DNA of 7,248 nt from Pseudomonadota bacterium. Lineage in GTDB: Bacteria; Pseudomonadota; Alphaproteobacteria; Sphingomonadales; Sphingomonadaceae. Below the pieces are notes generated by a model. The model was not told the origin of the DNA, ran no database searches, and worked only from the letters and a program-made list of their open reading frames with translations. The translations under genes and the position numbers were made by a program. The DNA is taken from contig JAEZCS010000066.1 in NCBI GenBank assembly GCA_023433445.1, positions 1 through 7,248 on the forward strand. The letters are read 5' to 3'. This document shows positions 1-6,802 of this stretch, piece by piece; positions within the stretch are counted from its first letter, which is position 1, and the number at the start of each line of letters is the position of its first letter.

Positions 1-370
1 CGACTATACGCCGGGCATGTCGGGGCTCGATCGCTTCGTCGATTTCGGTAAGGACTTTATCGGAAAGGCCGCCGCGTTCGAGGAGAAGAACGCACCCAGG
101 GGGCGGGTTCTGGTCACCTTCGCTGTCGATGCGGATGATGCCGACGCGACCGGCTATGAACCGGTTTGGCATGACGGCGATTATGTCGGCTTCGTCACTT
201 CGGGCGGTTACGGGCACCGCGTCGACACCAGCATCGCCATGGCATATGTCGATCGAGCCGTCGCCGACAAGGACGAGGGTTTCGAAGTCTCCATTCTGGG
301 TCAGAAGCGGGCCGCGCGATTGGCCCGTGAACCGCTCTACGACCCAAGCGGGTCACGCGCGCGCGCCTGA
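1..370 (+). CDS. C-terminal part of a GcvT/dimethylglycine-dehydrogenase-like protein (5' end outside window)
   Basis: The reading frame is open from base 2, so this is the last 122 residues of a longer protein. The visible start DYTPGMSGLDRFVDFGKDFI and the later segments EPVWHDGDYVGFVTSGGYGH and PLYDPSGSRARA match the C-terminal barrel of the aminomethyltransferase (GcvT) fold. It resembles the form found at the end of FAD-dependent dimethylglycine or sarcosine dehydrogenases. In that family the C-terminal half binds tetrahydrofolate and accepts the one-carbon unit released from an N-methyl (or, in relatives, O-methyl) substrate. The ending is natural for the family, so the 3' end is probably intact. 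The ATG at base 17 is internal, not a start. It converges on the TetR gene and shows no obvious link to the receptor block. Whether an FAD domain lies upstream cannot be seen, and a stand-alone GcvT-like demethylase remains possible. Confidence 0.85.
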   Translation, partial: DYTPGMSGLDRFVDFGKDFIGKAAAFEEKNAPRGRVLVTFAVDADDADATGYEPVWHDGDYVGFVTSGGYGHRVDTSIAMAYVDRAVADKDEGFEVSILGQKRAARLAREPLYDPSGSRARA

Positions 371-562
371 ACTGGCGACCCGCCGGGAAGACCCTTCGGC
401 CGGTCGACGAACACCGATCCCCGCTGCCAAGCCCTCCCCAATGGGACGAGGCTCAGACATAATAGTGCAAGCAGGCCTTCCGCCGCTGATCAAACGATGT
501 CACGGGTGAGGCGGGAGGCCGGTAGCAAATCCATGCCACGTGAGATGCAGACAGACCTCGCG
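371..562. other. Non-coding gap between two convergent genes
   Basis: These 192 bases separate the stop of the GcvT-like gene from the stop of TetR copy A. I see no convincing coding sequence, no RNA gene and no hairpin followed by a T-tract. A weak bulged stem (GCCGGGAAG with CTTCGGC, about 381-403) has no poly-T tail. Small open frames crossing this gap are compositionally unremarkable. It ends where copy A's unique C-terminal codons begin, so it lies beside the boundary of the duplicated TetR segment. Confidence 0.6.
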
Positions 563-1153
563 TCAGCCGCCGATATCCGAGAATCCGGTCAATATCCTGT
601 AATATATGGGGCTGAGCTGACGCCGTCGTTCTGCGCTCTGCTTGATGCCGAGCGCATAATAGCCGACCTGATGGTAATAGGTGATGCGTGATCGCACGAG
701 TGCTTCATCGCCGTCATAGCCAGCCTCGACGAAAAGGCGGCGCAGGGCGTCGATCCTGACCGAATCCACCGTGTGGACGACATCGGCAACCTTGGTGGAA
801 GACGCCGCCCAATTGCGCACGGCAGTATCATAGTCCGGCCGGAACTCGCGCTCCTCGATCCATAGCCGCATCAGCGCCTGATAGCGCTCGCCCGGCGTTC
901 CAGGGCCACTCAGCACCGATACGAAAGGCACGGTGTTGCATGACCGCCAATCGTCCAGAAGCTGGTCCAGCAAATCCTCCCGGCTCTTGAACCGCCAGCA
1001 GAACCCCCCTCTGGTCACGCCGCTCGCTTTGGCCAGACGGTCCACCTTCACCGCCTCGATCCCTTCCCGGATCAGCGTTTCCCGAGCCAGATCAAGCCAA
1101 TCCTGAGTCGACAGATTGCCGCCCTCATCCGCCGCACTTCTCCTGTCGCTCAC
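563..1153 (-). CDS. TetR-family transcriptional regulator, copy A
   Basis: A 196-residue protein, the usual size for TetR regulators, which act as cytoplasmic dimers binding palindromic operators and releasing them on ligand binding. The N-terminal helix-turn-helix domain lies at about residues 15-63, with the DNA-reading segment VDRLAKASGVTRGGFCWRFK near 37-56. The rest is a helical ligand-binding/dimerisation domain rich in Tyr, Arg and Trp. The frame extends to a GTG at 1168. I prefer the GTG at 1153 because GAGGAGG (plus-strand 1158-1164) sits 4 bases upstream of it and would otherwise be coding. A 6-codon minicistron (ATG at 1170, TGA at 1150-1152) overlaps this GTG. The gene is divergent from the TonB receptor, and the inverted repeats between them make that receptor the likely target. 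Its 3' two-thirds are duplicated at the right end of the window, but its last residues (SDIGG) differ. The ligand is unknown. Confidence 0.92.
   Translation of the reverse strand: MSDRRSAADEGGNLSTQDWLDLARETLIREGIEAVKVDRLAKASGVTRGGFCWRFKSREDLLDQLLDDWRSCNTVPFVSVLSGPGTPGERYQALMRLWIEEREFRPDYDTAVRNWAASSTKVADVVHTVDSVRIDALRRLFVEAGYDGDEALVRSRITYYHQVGYYALGIKQSAERRRQLSPIYYRILTGFSDIGG
581..949. repeat. Long direct repeat, left copy (within TetR copy A)
   Basis: This segment aligns without gaps to 6880-7248 (offset 6299) with 16 mismatches in 369 bases, about 95.7% identity. Mismatches are at 584, 592, 641, 646, 659, 674, 695, 701, 713, 734, 749, 800, 824, 863, 902 and 905. Fourteen fall on third codon positions of the minus-strand TetR frame. 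592 is a silent Leu change and 646 gives Ile versus Val. Similarity stops sharply below 581. The upper end is set only by the window edge in the other copy, so the true repeat may be longer. Confidence 0.97.
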
Positions 1154-1201
1154 ATGACCTCCTCGCACATTCCACCTGATGCATGCTGGCTACAATGATC
1201 A

Positions 1202-1211
1202 CGGAATTCCG
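1202..1211. promoter_or_regulatory. Perfect palindrome CGGAATTCCG in the divergent promoter region
   Basis: A 10-bp perfect palindrome just downstream of a TGATCA palindrome (1196-1201) and about 50 bp from the TetR start. On the minus strand it lies where the TetR promoter or leader would be, so it could serve autoregulation. Short palindromes also occur by chance, and there is no second copy near TetR copy B within the window. Confidence 0.3.
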
Positions 1212-1221
1212 CCAAGCCACA

Positions 1222-1245
1222 CAAGATCGTTGCACTTTGATCTTG
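1222..1245. promoter_or_regulatory. Inverted repeat CAAGATC-N10-GATCTTG, candidate operator
   Basis: Perfect 7-bp arms at 1222-1228 and 1239-1245 with a 10-bp spacer give a 24-bp dyad. It overlaps the TTGATC and TTGACA elements that could act as the -35 box of the receptor promoter. That position and a symmetric split site suit a repressor such as the adjacent TetR protein. The assignment is inference from position and symmetry. Confidence 0.45.
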
Positions 1246-1265
1246 ACAATACACAAATGTATGCT
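1237..1265 (+). promoter_or_regulatory. Candidate sigma-70-type promoter for the TonB receptor
   Basis: TTGATC (1237-1242) is followed after 17 bp by TATGCT (1260-1265), a reasonable -35/-10 pair about 45 bp before the receptor ATG. A perfect TTGACA is also present at 1243-1248, but no good -10 hexamer lies 16-18 bp after it. The exact choice is therefore uncertain. All variants are covered by the inverted repeats in this region. Confidence 0.45.
1249..1262. promoter_or_regulatory. Inverted repeat ATACA-N4-TGTAT, candidate operator
   Basis: Perfect 5-bp arms (1249-1253 and 1258-1262) around CAAA. The dyad lies between the candidate -35 and -10 elements and overlaps the latter, a classic site for repression. 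It is short, so chance symmetry cannot be excluded. Confidence 0.35.
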
Positions 1266-1280
1266 GTGATGTCGCATCAC
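1266..1280. promoter_or_regulatory. Inverted repeat GTGATG-TCG-CATCAC, candidate TetR operator
   Basis: Perfect 6-bp arms with a 3-bp centre, 15 bp in all. It sits immediately after the candidate -10 element and 30 bp before the receptor ATG, where the transcript would begin. The size and symmetry are typical of TetR-family operators, and it is the strongest single operator candidate here. The link to the adjacent TetR gene is inference. Confidence 0.5.
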
Positions 1281-1310
1281 TGACATTCTGGGTGAAAAAG
1301 GGGCGGTAAA

Positions 1311-3551
1311 ATGAAAAAGGGAATACTGCTTGGAGGCTGCGGGCTTCTGACATTCATGATCGCGATGCCGGTTGCAAATGCCCAATCGGCGGGGATATCC
1401 GAAGACTCAGATGCGATCATTGTGACCGCGCAGAAGCGTGACGAACGGCTGCTGGATGTTCCGGTCGCGATCAGCGCCGTGAGTGCCGACACTCTTGTAT
1501 CGCAGAACCTCACATCGCTGAGCGGATTCTATAATCGCGTCCCTGGCCTGCAATATGCCGGCGAACGGACAAGCCAGATTTCGATCCGTGGCGTGACGTC
1601 CGGCGGGCAGGCCAATCCAACCGTCGCTCTGCTGGTTGATGATATTCCGTTCGGCTCGTCGACTTACCTCGGCAATGCGACCGTACCGAATTTCGACCCG
1701 GCTGTGCTGCAGCGGATCGAGGTTCTACGCGGTCCGCAGGGCACGCTCTATGGCGCGGCCAGCTTGGGCGGCCTGCTCAAATATGTGACGAAGACTCCCG
1801 ACACGAAGACATTTTCGGGTCGCGTGGAAGTCGGCGCGAGCAAGGTTGAGGATGGCGGCTACGGCCATTCCATCCGCGGCGCGGTCAATGTGCCGATCCT
1901 GGCCGACCATGTCGCCTTAAGTGTCAGCGGCTTCCTGAACGAAACGCCTGCCTGGGTCGACAATATCTCGACTGGCAGTTTGCGTCGTGACACCAACACA
2001 AGCAAGAATTGGGGTGGGCGTGCGGCGCTTCTGGTGAAGCCATTCGACGCGCTGACGCTGAACTTCTCAGCTATGAAGCAGCGCACCGACACAATTGGCG
2101 ATGCCCGATATAATGCGCGTTCGGCCACCGATCTCACGCCGGTCAACACCAATGATGCCGCTGGCCCCCTCGGTTCGGCGCTGCCCTACCGCACGACTGA
2201 GACGAATCTGGCCGAGGGCCGACGCAATCATGAACTGTACAGCGTTCGCGGCGATTGGGATCTCGGCTTCGCGACACTGACGTCGGTGAGCGGCTGGAGC
2301 CGCAGCGACGTTTCGGACTTTTCCGACGTGACGCCGGTTTTCGGCTTCTTCCTGCTGCCAGCTTACGCTGATAGCCAGACGATCGCCATCGACAACGCCT
2401 CTTCCCTGCGCAAGTTCTCCCAGGAAGTCCGATTGAGCGGTTCCGGCCCGATGTTCGACTGGCTGGTCGGCGGTTTCTATACCAAGGAGCACGCCGACGC
2501 GCCGCAGGACATCTTCGTTCTCGGCAACGGCGGCGCGTCGATCGCAACGGCCTATGCTAGTGCTAATCCGTCCAGCTATCGCGAAATTGCGGGCTTTGCC
2601 GACCTGACATGGCACGCCACCGACAAGCTGGATATCCAGGTGGGCGGACGTTATGCCGACAACAAGCAGACCTACGCTTCGGTGGCGACGGTGGACAGCG
2701 CGGTCGCGCCCATCTTCGGCCCCTCAACGATCGATGTGACCGGATCAAAGGATCATGCCTTTACCTGGCTCTTCACGCCGAGCTACAAAATTGCGCAAAA
2801 TCTGATGGTCTTCGCCCGGGTCGCGACCGGTTATCGCCCCGGGGGCCCCAATCCGGTGGTTATGAACGTTCCCCGTTCCTTCGGGTCGGATCGTGTCACC
2901 AGCTATGAACTCGGCCTGAAAGGTCAGACCGCCAACCGTTTGCTGAGCTACGATGTCGCCCTATTTCAGGTCGACTGGAAGGACATCCAGTTGCAGAGCA
3001 CGGACAGGAATACGCAGTTCGTCTTCTTCGCCAATGGGTCTAAGGCGCGCAGCAGGGGCGCCGAAGTTCAACTGGGACTGAAGCCATTCGTCGGCCTGTC
3101 GATCGATGCCAACGCGACCTATACGGATGCGGCGCTGCGGGACGACCTTGTGCCCTCGACTGCAACAACCTCCAACCTGATCGGGTCGAAGGGCGATCGC
3201 CTGCCCTCCACGGCCAAATTCGCAGGCAGCCTGTCAGCGCAATATGATTTCGCAGTCAGCGACAATCTGGACGCCTTCGTCGGCGGTACGCTGGTCTATC
3301 TCGGCGATCGTCCGGGCGGTTTCGTCAACGTCCCCGGTGCCGTCCGGACCGAAGCGCCGGATTACACAATGGTTGACCTGCGAGCGGGATTCAGCATCGA
3401 CAAAAGCTGGCAGTTCTCGCTCTTTGCGCGCAACCTGTTCGACAAGGATGGCGTCCTGATCCTCGACAACCGCAACGGTTCGCTTGCGCGGCCGCAGGTG
3501 ACCTTCACCCAGCCGCGTACCGTCGGTTTCAACATTGCGGGATCATTCTGA
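1311..3551 (+). CDS. TonB-dependent outer-membrane receptor
   Basis: A 746-residue, normal-length TonB-dependent receptor: a 22-strand outer-membrane barrel with an N-terminal plug that imports a ligand using energy from TonB-ExbB-ExbD. The signal peptide runs from MKKG to about residue 24 (cleavage after VANA). A TonB-box-like stretch DAIIVTAQKR lies at about 34-43. The plug includes residues 136-148 (IEVLRGPQGTLYG) followed by a glycine-rich segment and KYVTKTP. The barrel fills the remainder, ending in the expected C-terminal Phe (FNIAGSF). AAGGGG (1298-1303) lies 7 bases before the ATG and supports the start. No N-terminal signalling extension for an anti-sigma partner is seen, so control is more likely by the divergent TetR. 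A strong terminator follows, so the receptor is probably a single transcription unit. Sphingomonads carry dozens of such receptors, and the substrate cannot be told from the sequence. Confidence 0.96.
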   Translation: MKKGILLGGCGLLTFMIAMPVANAQSAGISEDSDAIIVTAQKRDERLLDVPVAISAVSADTLVSQNLTSLSGFYNRVPGLQYAGERTSQISIRGVTSGGQANPTVALLVDDIPFGSSTYLGNATVPNFDPAVLQRIEVLRGPQGTLYGAASLGGLLKYVTKTPDTKTFSGRVEVGASKVEDGGYGHSIRGAVNVPILADHVALSVSGFLNETPAWVDNISTGSLRRDTNTSKNWGGRAALLVKPFDALTLNFSAMKQRTDTIGDARYNARSATDLTPVNTNDAAGPLGSALPYRTTETNLAEGRRNHELYSVRGDWDLGFATLTSVSGWSRSDVSDFSDVTPVFGFFLLPAYADSQTIAIDNASSLRKFSQEVRLSGSGPMFDWLVGGFYTKEHADAPQDIFVLGNGGASIATAYASANPSSYREIAGFADLTWHATDKLDIQVGGRYADNKQTYASVATVDSAVAPIFGPSTIDVTGSKDHAFTWLFTPSYKIAQNLMVFARVATGYRPGGPNPVVMNVPRSFGSDRVTSYELGLKGQTANRLLSYDVALFQVDWKDIQLQSTDRNTQFVFFANGSKARSRGAEVQLGLKPFVGLSIDANATYTDAALRDDLVPSTATTSNLIGSKGDRLPSTAKFAGSLSAQYDFAVSDNLDAFVGGTLVYLGDRPGGFVNVPGAVRTEAPDYTMVDLRAGFSIDKSWQFSLFARNLFDKDGVLILDNRNGSLARPQVTFTQPRTVGFNIAGSF

Positions 3552-3583
3552 CGATCGGGGCGAATACTTCGACACTACGGGGG

Positions 3584-3616
3584 AAGGGGACGATGGCAAT
3601 CATCGTCCCCTTTTTT
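3584..3616 (+). terminator. Intrinsic terminator after the TonB receptor
   Basis: GGGGACGATG (3586-3595) pairs perfectly with CATCGTCCCC (3601-3610) around a 5-base loop GCAAT. The pairing extends by two A-T pairs, and six Ts follow at 3611-3616. It lies about 30 bases after the receptor stop codon and should separate receptor transcription from the S10 gene. Confidence 0.95.
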
Positions 3617-3789
3617 GTGACGGTTTGATCTTGCCTTGCTGTCGTTTCCGTTACCCGCACCGGACCAACCATCGGCTGTCGCCAGCAGACCATGTGTTGA
3701 GCAAGCGCCATAGAATACAGTAGTGTGTTGACTTTCCACGCCCGGAAATGGAAGCTGCCGTCCTGCATATTTCAAGGAGCGATCACGGC
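3617..3789 (+). promoter_or_regulatory. Leader region of the S10 gene, promoter expected but not clearly resolved
   Basis: The upstream terminator implies an independent promoter here. TAGAAT (3711-3716) is a fair -10 hexamer but lacks a good -35 at the right distance. Two GTGTTGA copies (3694-3700 and 3725-3731) lie 31 bp apart, close to three helical turns, and could be an activator or repressor direct repeat. TTTGATCTTG (3624-3633) repeats a 10-mer found at 1236-1245 upstream of the receptor. AAGGAG (3774-3779) is the ribosome binding site for the ATG at 3790. Confidence 0.4.
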
Positions 3790-5382
3790 ATGATGCAGCA
3801 CGCGACAGGAAAATGGCTGACCGCGATAGCCCTGACATTTTCCACCGTCCTGATCGGACCATATGTCGCGGCCCAGCCTGCCGCAATAGCCGCCCAGCCG
3901 TCGAAGTCCACCTGGCCAACCCTGACGCTGTCGGCCGAAGCGGGCCCGCGGCGGTTCATCGCCCATCAGCAAGGCACGTTCAACGGCCGGAAACTGCGCT
4001 ATCGCGCCACGCTGGAAGAAACGATCCTGAAGGATCGTGACGGAAAGCCGGCCTCCAGCATCTTCACCACCTCCTTCGTGGCGGTCGATGGCGCGACCGT
4101 TACACCGCGTCCGGTGATGTTCATCTTCAACGGCGGACCCGGTGGCGCATCGAACATGCTGATGTTCGGCGCGTTTGGCCCCAAGCGGCTAAAGCGTTTC
4201 GATTCCGCGGCGCAGGCAGATCCGGCGATCTCGACGCAAGACAATCCCTTCGCGCCTTTGGATTCCGCCGATCTGGTTTTCATCGACCCGCCCGAAACCG
4301 GCTTCGGCCGTCCTCTTCCAGGGGCCGATCCCAAAACATTCCGCTCCAACGACGGGGACAGCTTCGCCGTCGGCCAGTTCATTCTGCACTGGCTGCATGT
4401 GAACAAGCGGCTTCAATCGCCGATCTATATTGCCGGCGAAAGCTATGGTGCGTCGCGCGCCGTCATGCTCGCCCGCGATCTGCTGGCCGCGACTCCTTCA
4501 GTGAGGCTCGATGGCCTGATCCTGATTTCGCAGGCCCTCACCTATAATGGCCCGACCACCTTCGGCGTGAGGCGTCTGCCAGACCCGATGCGCGCCATCA
4601 CCCGGCTGCACGACGTGACCGCCCTCGCCTGGCACCATGGCCTGATCGACAACAAATCGCAGACGCTCGAGCAGGCGATCGCCGCAGCCAGGGCCTTCGA
4701 ACAGGGCGATTACGCCACCGCTCTCATACGCGGCAATCGCATGAGCGACGATGAACGCAAAGCCATCGCGCAGCAGTTACAGCGGCATAGCGGCCTGCCC
4801 GCCAGCTATTTCCTGGCCAATAATCTGCGCGTGCAGAATGTGCGGCGCGACCTGCTGGCGTCGAAGGGGCTGGCGCTGGGCCAGTTCGACGGGCGCGAGA
4901 CGGAGAGCGCCGGGGCCGTCGTTCCTGACGAAAATCGCGATTGGACGAAGGCTGTTCTGGGCCTCACCACCGCGATGCAGCGCTACGCCGATGACGTTAT
5001 CAAGGTGAAGGGCCTGCCTCCCTATCTCACCCTTGTTCCCGACCCCTATAGGTTCGAGGAGACCTGGGGCTATATCGCGCCGCCCGGCCCGGCGCTGGAC
5101 GTGGTGCTGGAGGAGCAGATGCGCGCCAATCCGAAGTTGCGCGTGATGATCCCACAGGGTGTGTTCGACACGACCAGTTCGATGGGCAGCACCGAAGCGC
5201 TCTTCGCACAGATGAACATTCCTCGAGAGCGGTTTGCCATCAGCTATTATCCCGGCGGCCACATGCTCTATTCAGATGTAGATGGGATGAAGGCGTTCAA
5301 CGCCGACGTCCGCGCCTTCATCGGCGGGGCCGATCTCAACGATCGCCCCTTCCCGGCCGCTGAGCCGGCCAGCCGACCTTGA
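3790..5382 (+). CDS. Secreted S10-family serine-carboxypeptidase-like hydrolase
   Basis: An alpha/beta-hydrolase of peptidase family S10, whose members remove C-terminal residues from peptides or, in some branches, act on esters or transfer acyl groups. Numbered from ATG 3790 (530 residues), the landmarks are NGGPGG at about 114 (oxyanion region), DPPETGFGRP at 166, the nucleophile in GESYG (Ser218), the acid in VFDTTS (Asp460) and the base in GGHM (His491). The triad is therefore complete and correctly ordered. The frame opens at 3748, but AAGGAG 10 bases before 3790 and the ensuing signal peptide (about residues 1-29, ending near YVAAQ) favour the later start. Export to the periplasm is predicted, with no lipobox. 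It lies 3' of the TonB receptor but behind a terminator, and it converges on the MFS gene. The true substrate is unknown; NGGPGGAS in place of the classical NGGPGCSS marks a bacterial branch. Confidence 0.92.
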   Translation: MMQHATGKWLTAIALTFSTVLIGPYVAAQPAAIAAQPSKSTWPTLTLSAEAGPRRFIAHQQGTFNGRKLRYRATLEETILKDRDGKPASSIFTTSFVAVDGATVTPRPVMFIFNGGPGGASNMLMFGAFGPKRLKRFDSAAQADPAISTQDNPFAPLDSADLVFIDPPETGFGRPLPGADPKTFRSNDGDSFAVGQFILHWLHVNKRLQSPIYIAGESYGASRAVMLARDLLAATPSVRLDGLILISQALTYNGPTTFGVRRLPDPMRAITRLHDVTALAWHHGLIDNKSQTLEQAIAAARAFEQGDYATALIRGNRMSDDERKAIAQQLQRHSGLPASYFLANNLRVQNVRRDLLASKGLALGQFDGRETESAGAVVPDENRDWTKAVLGLTTAMQRYADDVIKVKGLPPYLTLVPDPYRFEETWGYIAPPGPALDVVLEEQMRANPKLRVMIPQGVFDTTSSMGSTEALFAQMNIPRERFAISYYPGGHMLYSDVDGMKAFNADVRAFIGGADLNDRPFPAAEPASRP

Positions 5383-5445
5383 GATCTACGCCGTCGGCCT
5401 TGACGAGCACCATGACCGAGGCACGCAGGGCATGAAACGGTTGAC
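5383..5445. other. Short gap between convergent S10 and MFS genes
   Basis: Only 63 bases separate the two stop codons. No hairpin with a T-tract is visible on either strand. A small 5-bp GC stem (CCGGC 5353-5357 with GCCGG 5364-5368) lies inside the end of the S10 gene and lacks a T-tract. Read-through into antisense RNA of the opposing gene is therefore possible. Confidence 0.5.
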
Positions 5446-6735
5446 TTAGGGCTCCGTTACCAGGGACCCGGCTTTCGCCAAGCCCTGCCGCAGGGCCTTT
5501 GCGGCTGCCCAATAATGCCAGGCTGCCCAGAAACCGGTGAGCGACGTTCCCACAAGCACCCAGCGCAATGACTCGCGCGGATCGGCAAGATGGGGCGATA
5601 AGAGATCGGACACCGCCCCGATCAGCAAAGGCGCCACGGCGAGATTGGCAATATTTGCGCTGAACAGGATGAACGCGCAAATCTGCGATCGCATTCCGGC
5701 CGGCACCAAGTTCTGCGCGAGCGCGAGCGTCGGCCCGATGTAGAGATAGATCATTGGCACGAACAGCCAAGAGGCGGTCAGGGCAACGCCATCCGACCTG
5801 GCCAAAAAGGCCAGGATCGAGGGAAACGTCCCCAAAAGCGTGGCAAGGGACACAAACCAAGCTTGATAGCGCGGATCACGATGCGAAAGCAGCTGCATCG
5901 CCCAGGCGGTGGCCAGCGTGACGATCGTGCCGCCGATCGCATGCATCAGGCCCAGATGGGCACCACTTACGGCCAGAGTCATCCCATGCGAGCGGCTAAG
6001 GAAGGCCGGCATCCACCACAGCAGTCCCCACCCCCAGAATGTCACCACCGTCGCCCCAGCCAGAACATGCAGCAGGGCAGGCTGTCCACCCACGAAGCGA
6101 AGCGCTTCGCTCACCCTGACCGGATTATCGGGGGCGGCTACACTATCCATTTGCCCGCGCCTTGGCTCCTTGACCGTAAGCGCGACAATGGCAGCGAGCG
6201 GCAGCCCCATGCATCCAAATACGATCAGCACGATACGCCAGCCATATTGATCGTTGATCCACCCTCCGAGCGATGCACCCAGGGCCGCGCCAGCGGCCGC
6301 GCCGAGGGCAAAGAGGGACATGGCCAGCCCGCGACGATTGGGCGGGAATTTATCGCTGAGCAGCGATTGCGAGGGCGGCGTTCCACCGGCTTCCCCGATG
6401 CCGACGAAGACGCGCGCGAAGAGCAACTGCCAAAAACTTTTTGTAAGCCCGCAGATAGCGGTCAACGCAGACCAGGCGGTCAGCGACAGCACGATCATGC
6501 GCTTTCGGCTGGTGCGATCCGCAAGCGCTCCCAAGGGAATACCGGCCGAGACATAGAAGATCGCCATCGCCGCACCGGTCAACAGGCCGACCTCCCCGTC
6601 GGACAAGCCGAATTCCGCCTTGATCGGTTCAATCAGCGTCGAAACGACGAAACGGTCCGCAATGTTGAGAGTATAGACCAAGGTCATCATTATCAGGACG
6701 TACCAGCGATCTGCTGGTGCCATACGCTCAACCAT
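5446..6735 (-). CDS. MFS permease, Spinster-like, 12 transmembrane segments
   Basis: A 429-residue inner-membrane transporter of the major facilitator superfamily, of normal length, with regularly spaced hydrophobic stretches consistent with 12 helices. The first helix contains a charged pair (NIADRF, residues 24-29) typical of proton-coupled members. Motif A is GALADRTSRKR (69-79) in the loop after helix 2, and motif B-like RVFVGIGEAGG (108-118) is in helix 4, followed by the Spinster-style TPPSQSLL. AAGAGG (plus-strand 6741-6746) sits 5 bases before the ATG at 6735, and this start precedes helix 1 by only a few residues. TetR copy B lies 78 bp upstream on the same strand with no clear promoter or terminator between, so they are probably co-transcribed. 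It could import the product released by the periplasmic S10 enzyme, or export a compound sensed by TetR; direction and substrate are not readable. Confidence 0.93.
   Translation of the reverse strand: MVERMAPADRWYVLIMMTLVYTLNIADRFVVSTLIEPIKAEFGLSDGEVGLLTGAAMAIFYVSAGIPLGALADRTSRKRMIVLSLTAWSALTAICGLTKSFWQLLFARVFVGIGEAGGTPPSQSLLSDKFPPNRRGLAMSLFALGAAAGAALGASLGGWINDQYGWRIVLIVFGCMGLPLAAIVALTVKEPRRGQMDSVAAPDNPVRVSEALRFVGGQPALLHVLAGATVVTFWGWGLLWWMPAFLSRSHGMTLAVSGAHLGLMHAIGGTIVTLATAWAMQLLSHRDPRYQAWFVSLATLLGTFPSILAFLARSDGVALTASWLFVPMIYLYIGPTLALAQNLVPAGMRSQICAFILFSANIANLAVAPLLIGAVSDLLSPHLADPRESLRWVLVGTSLTGFWAAWHYWAAAKALRQGLAKAGSLVTEP
6096..6111. repeat. 16-bp perfect palindrome inside the MFS gene
   Basis: AGCGAAGCGCTTCGCT reads the same on both strands. 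It falls in the codons for the segment SEALRF, at the start of the second half of the permease, and can fold into a hairpin in mRNA. Coding constraint with GC-rich codons may fully explain it. Confidence 0.5.
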
Positions 6736-6802
6736 ATTATCCTCTTGGTCTGGCGGCGGATGATGTGCCGGCTTGAAATGCTCCGGTTTCCATGAATTAA
6801 GT

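Noticed and set aside
17..19. ATG at base 17 as start of the left-edge gene
   Set aside because: The frame is open to the window edge, and the preceding residues DYTPG are part of the conserved GcvT-like motif, so the ATG is internal.
497..691. 64-codon + strand frame across the end of TetR A
   Set aside because: More than half is antisense to TetR A, and it has no ribosome site or family resemblance. It was considered as a small peptide precursor and dismissed.
2067..2615. 182-codon open frame on the - strand inside the TonB receptor
   Set aside because: Antisense shadow of the receptor barrel, with no recognisable motif and no convincing start signal.
3617..3789. Small peptide (lasso or RiPP precursor) next to the S10 hydrolase and TonB receptor
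   Set aside because: The region has no open frame with a leader/core pattern, and no maturation enzymes are present. The S10 enzyme is not the S9-type isopeptidase known from lasso clusters.
5336..5860. 174-codon open frame on the - strand over the MFS 3' end and the S10 stop
   Set aside because: Mostly a different frame of the MFS gene. The part in the 63-base gap is too short to identify as a gene remnant.
5863..6795. 310-codon open frame on the + strand opposite the MFS gene
   Set aside because: It lies fully antisense to a well-supported 12-TM permease. The product is rich in Arg, Gln, His and Pro without domain-like pattern. A GC-rich genome commonly leaves such shadows open.
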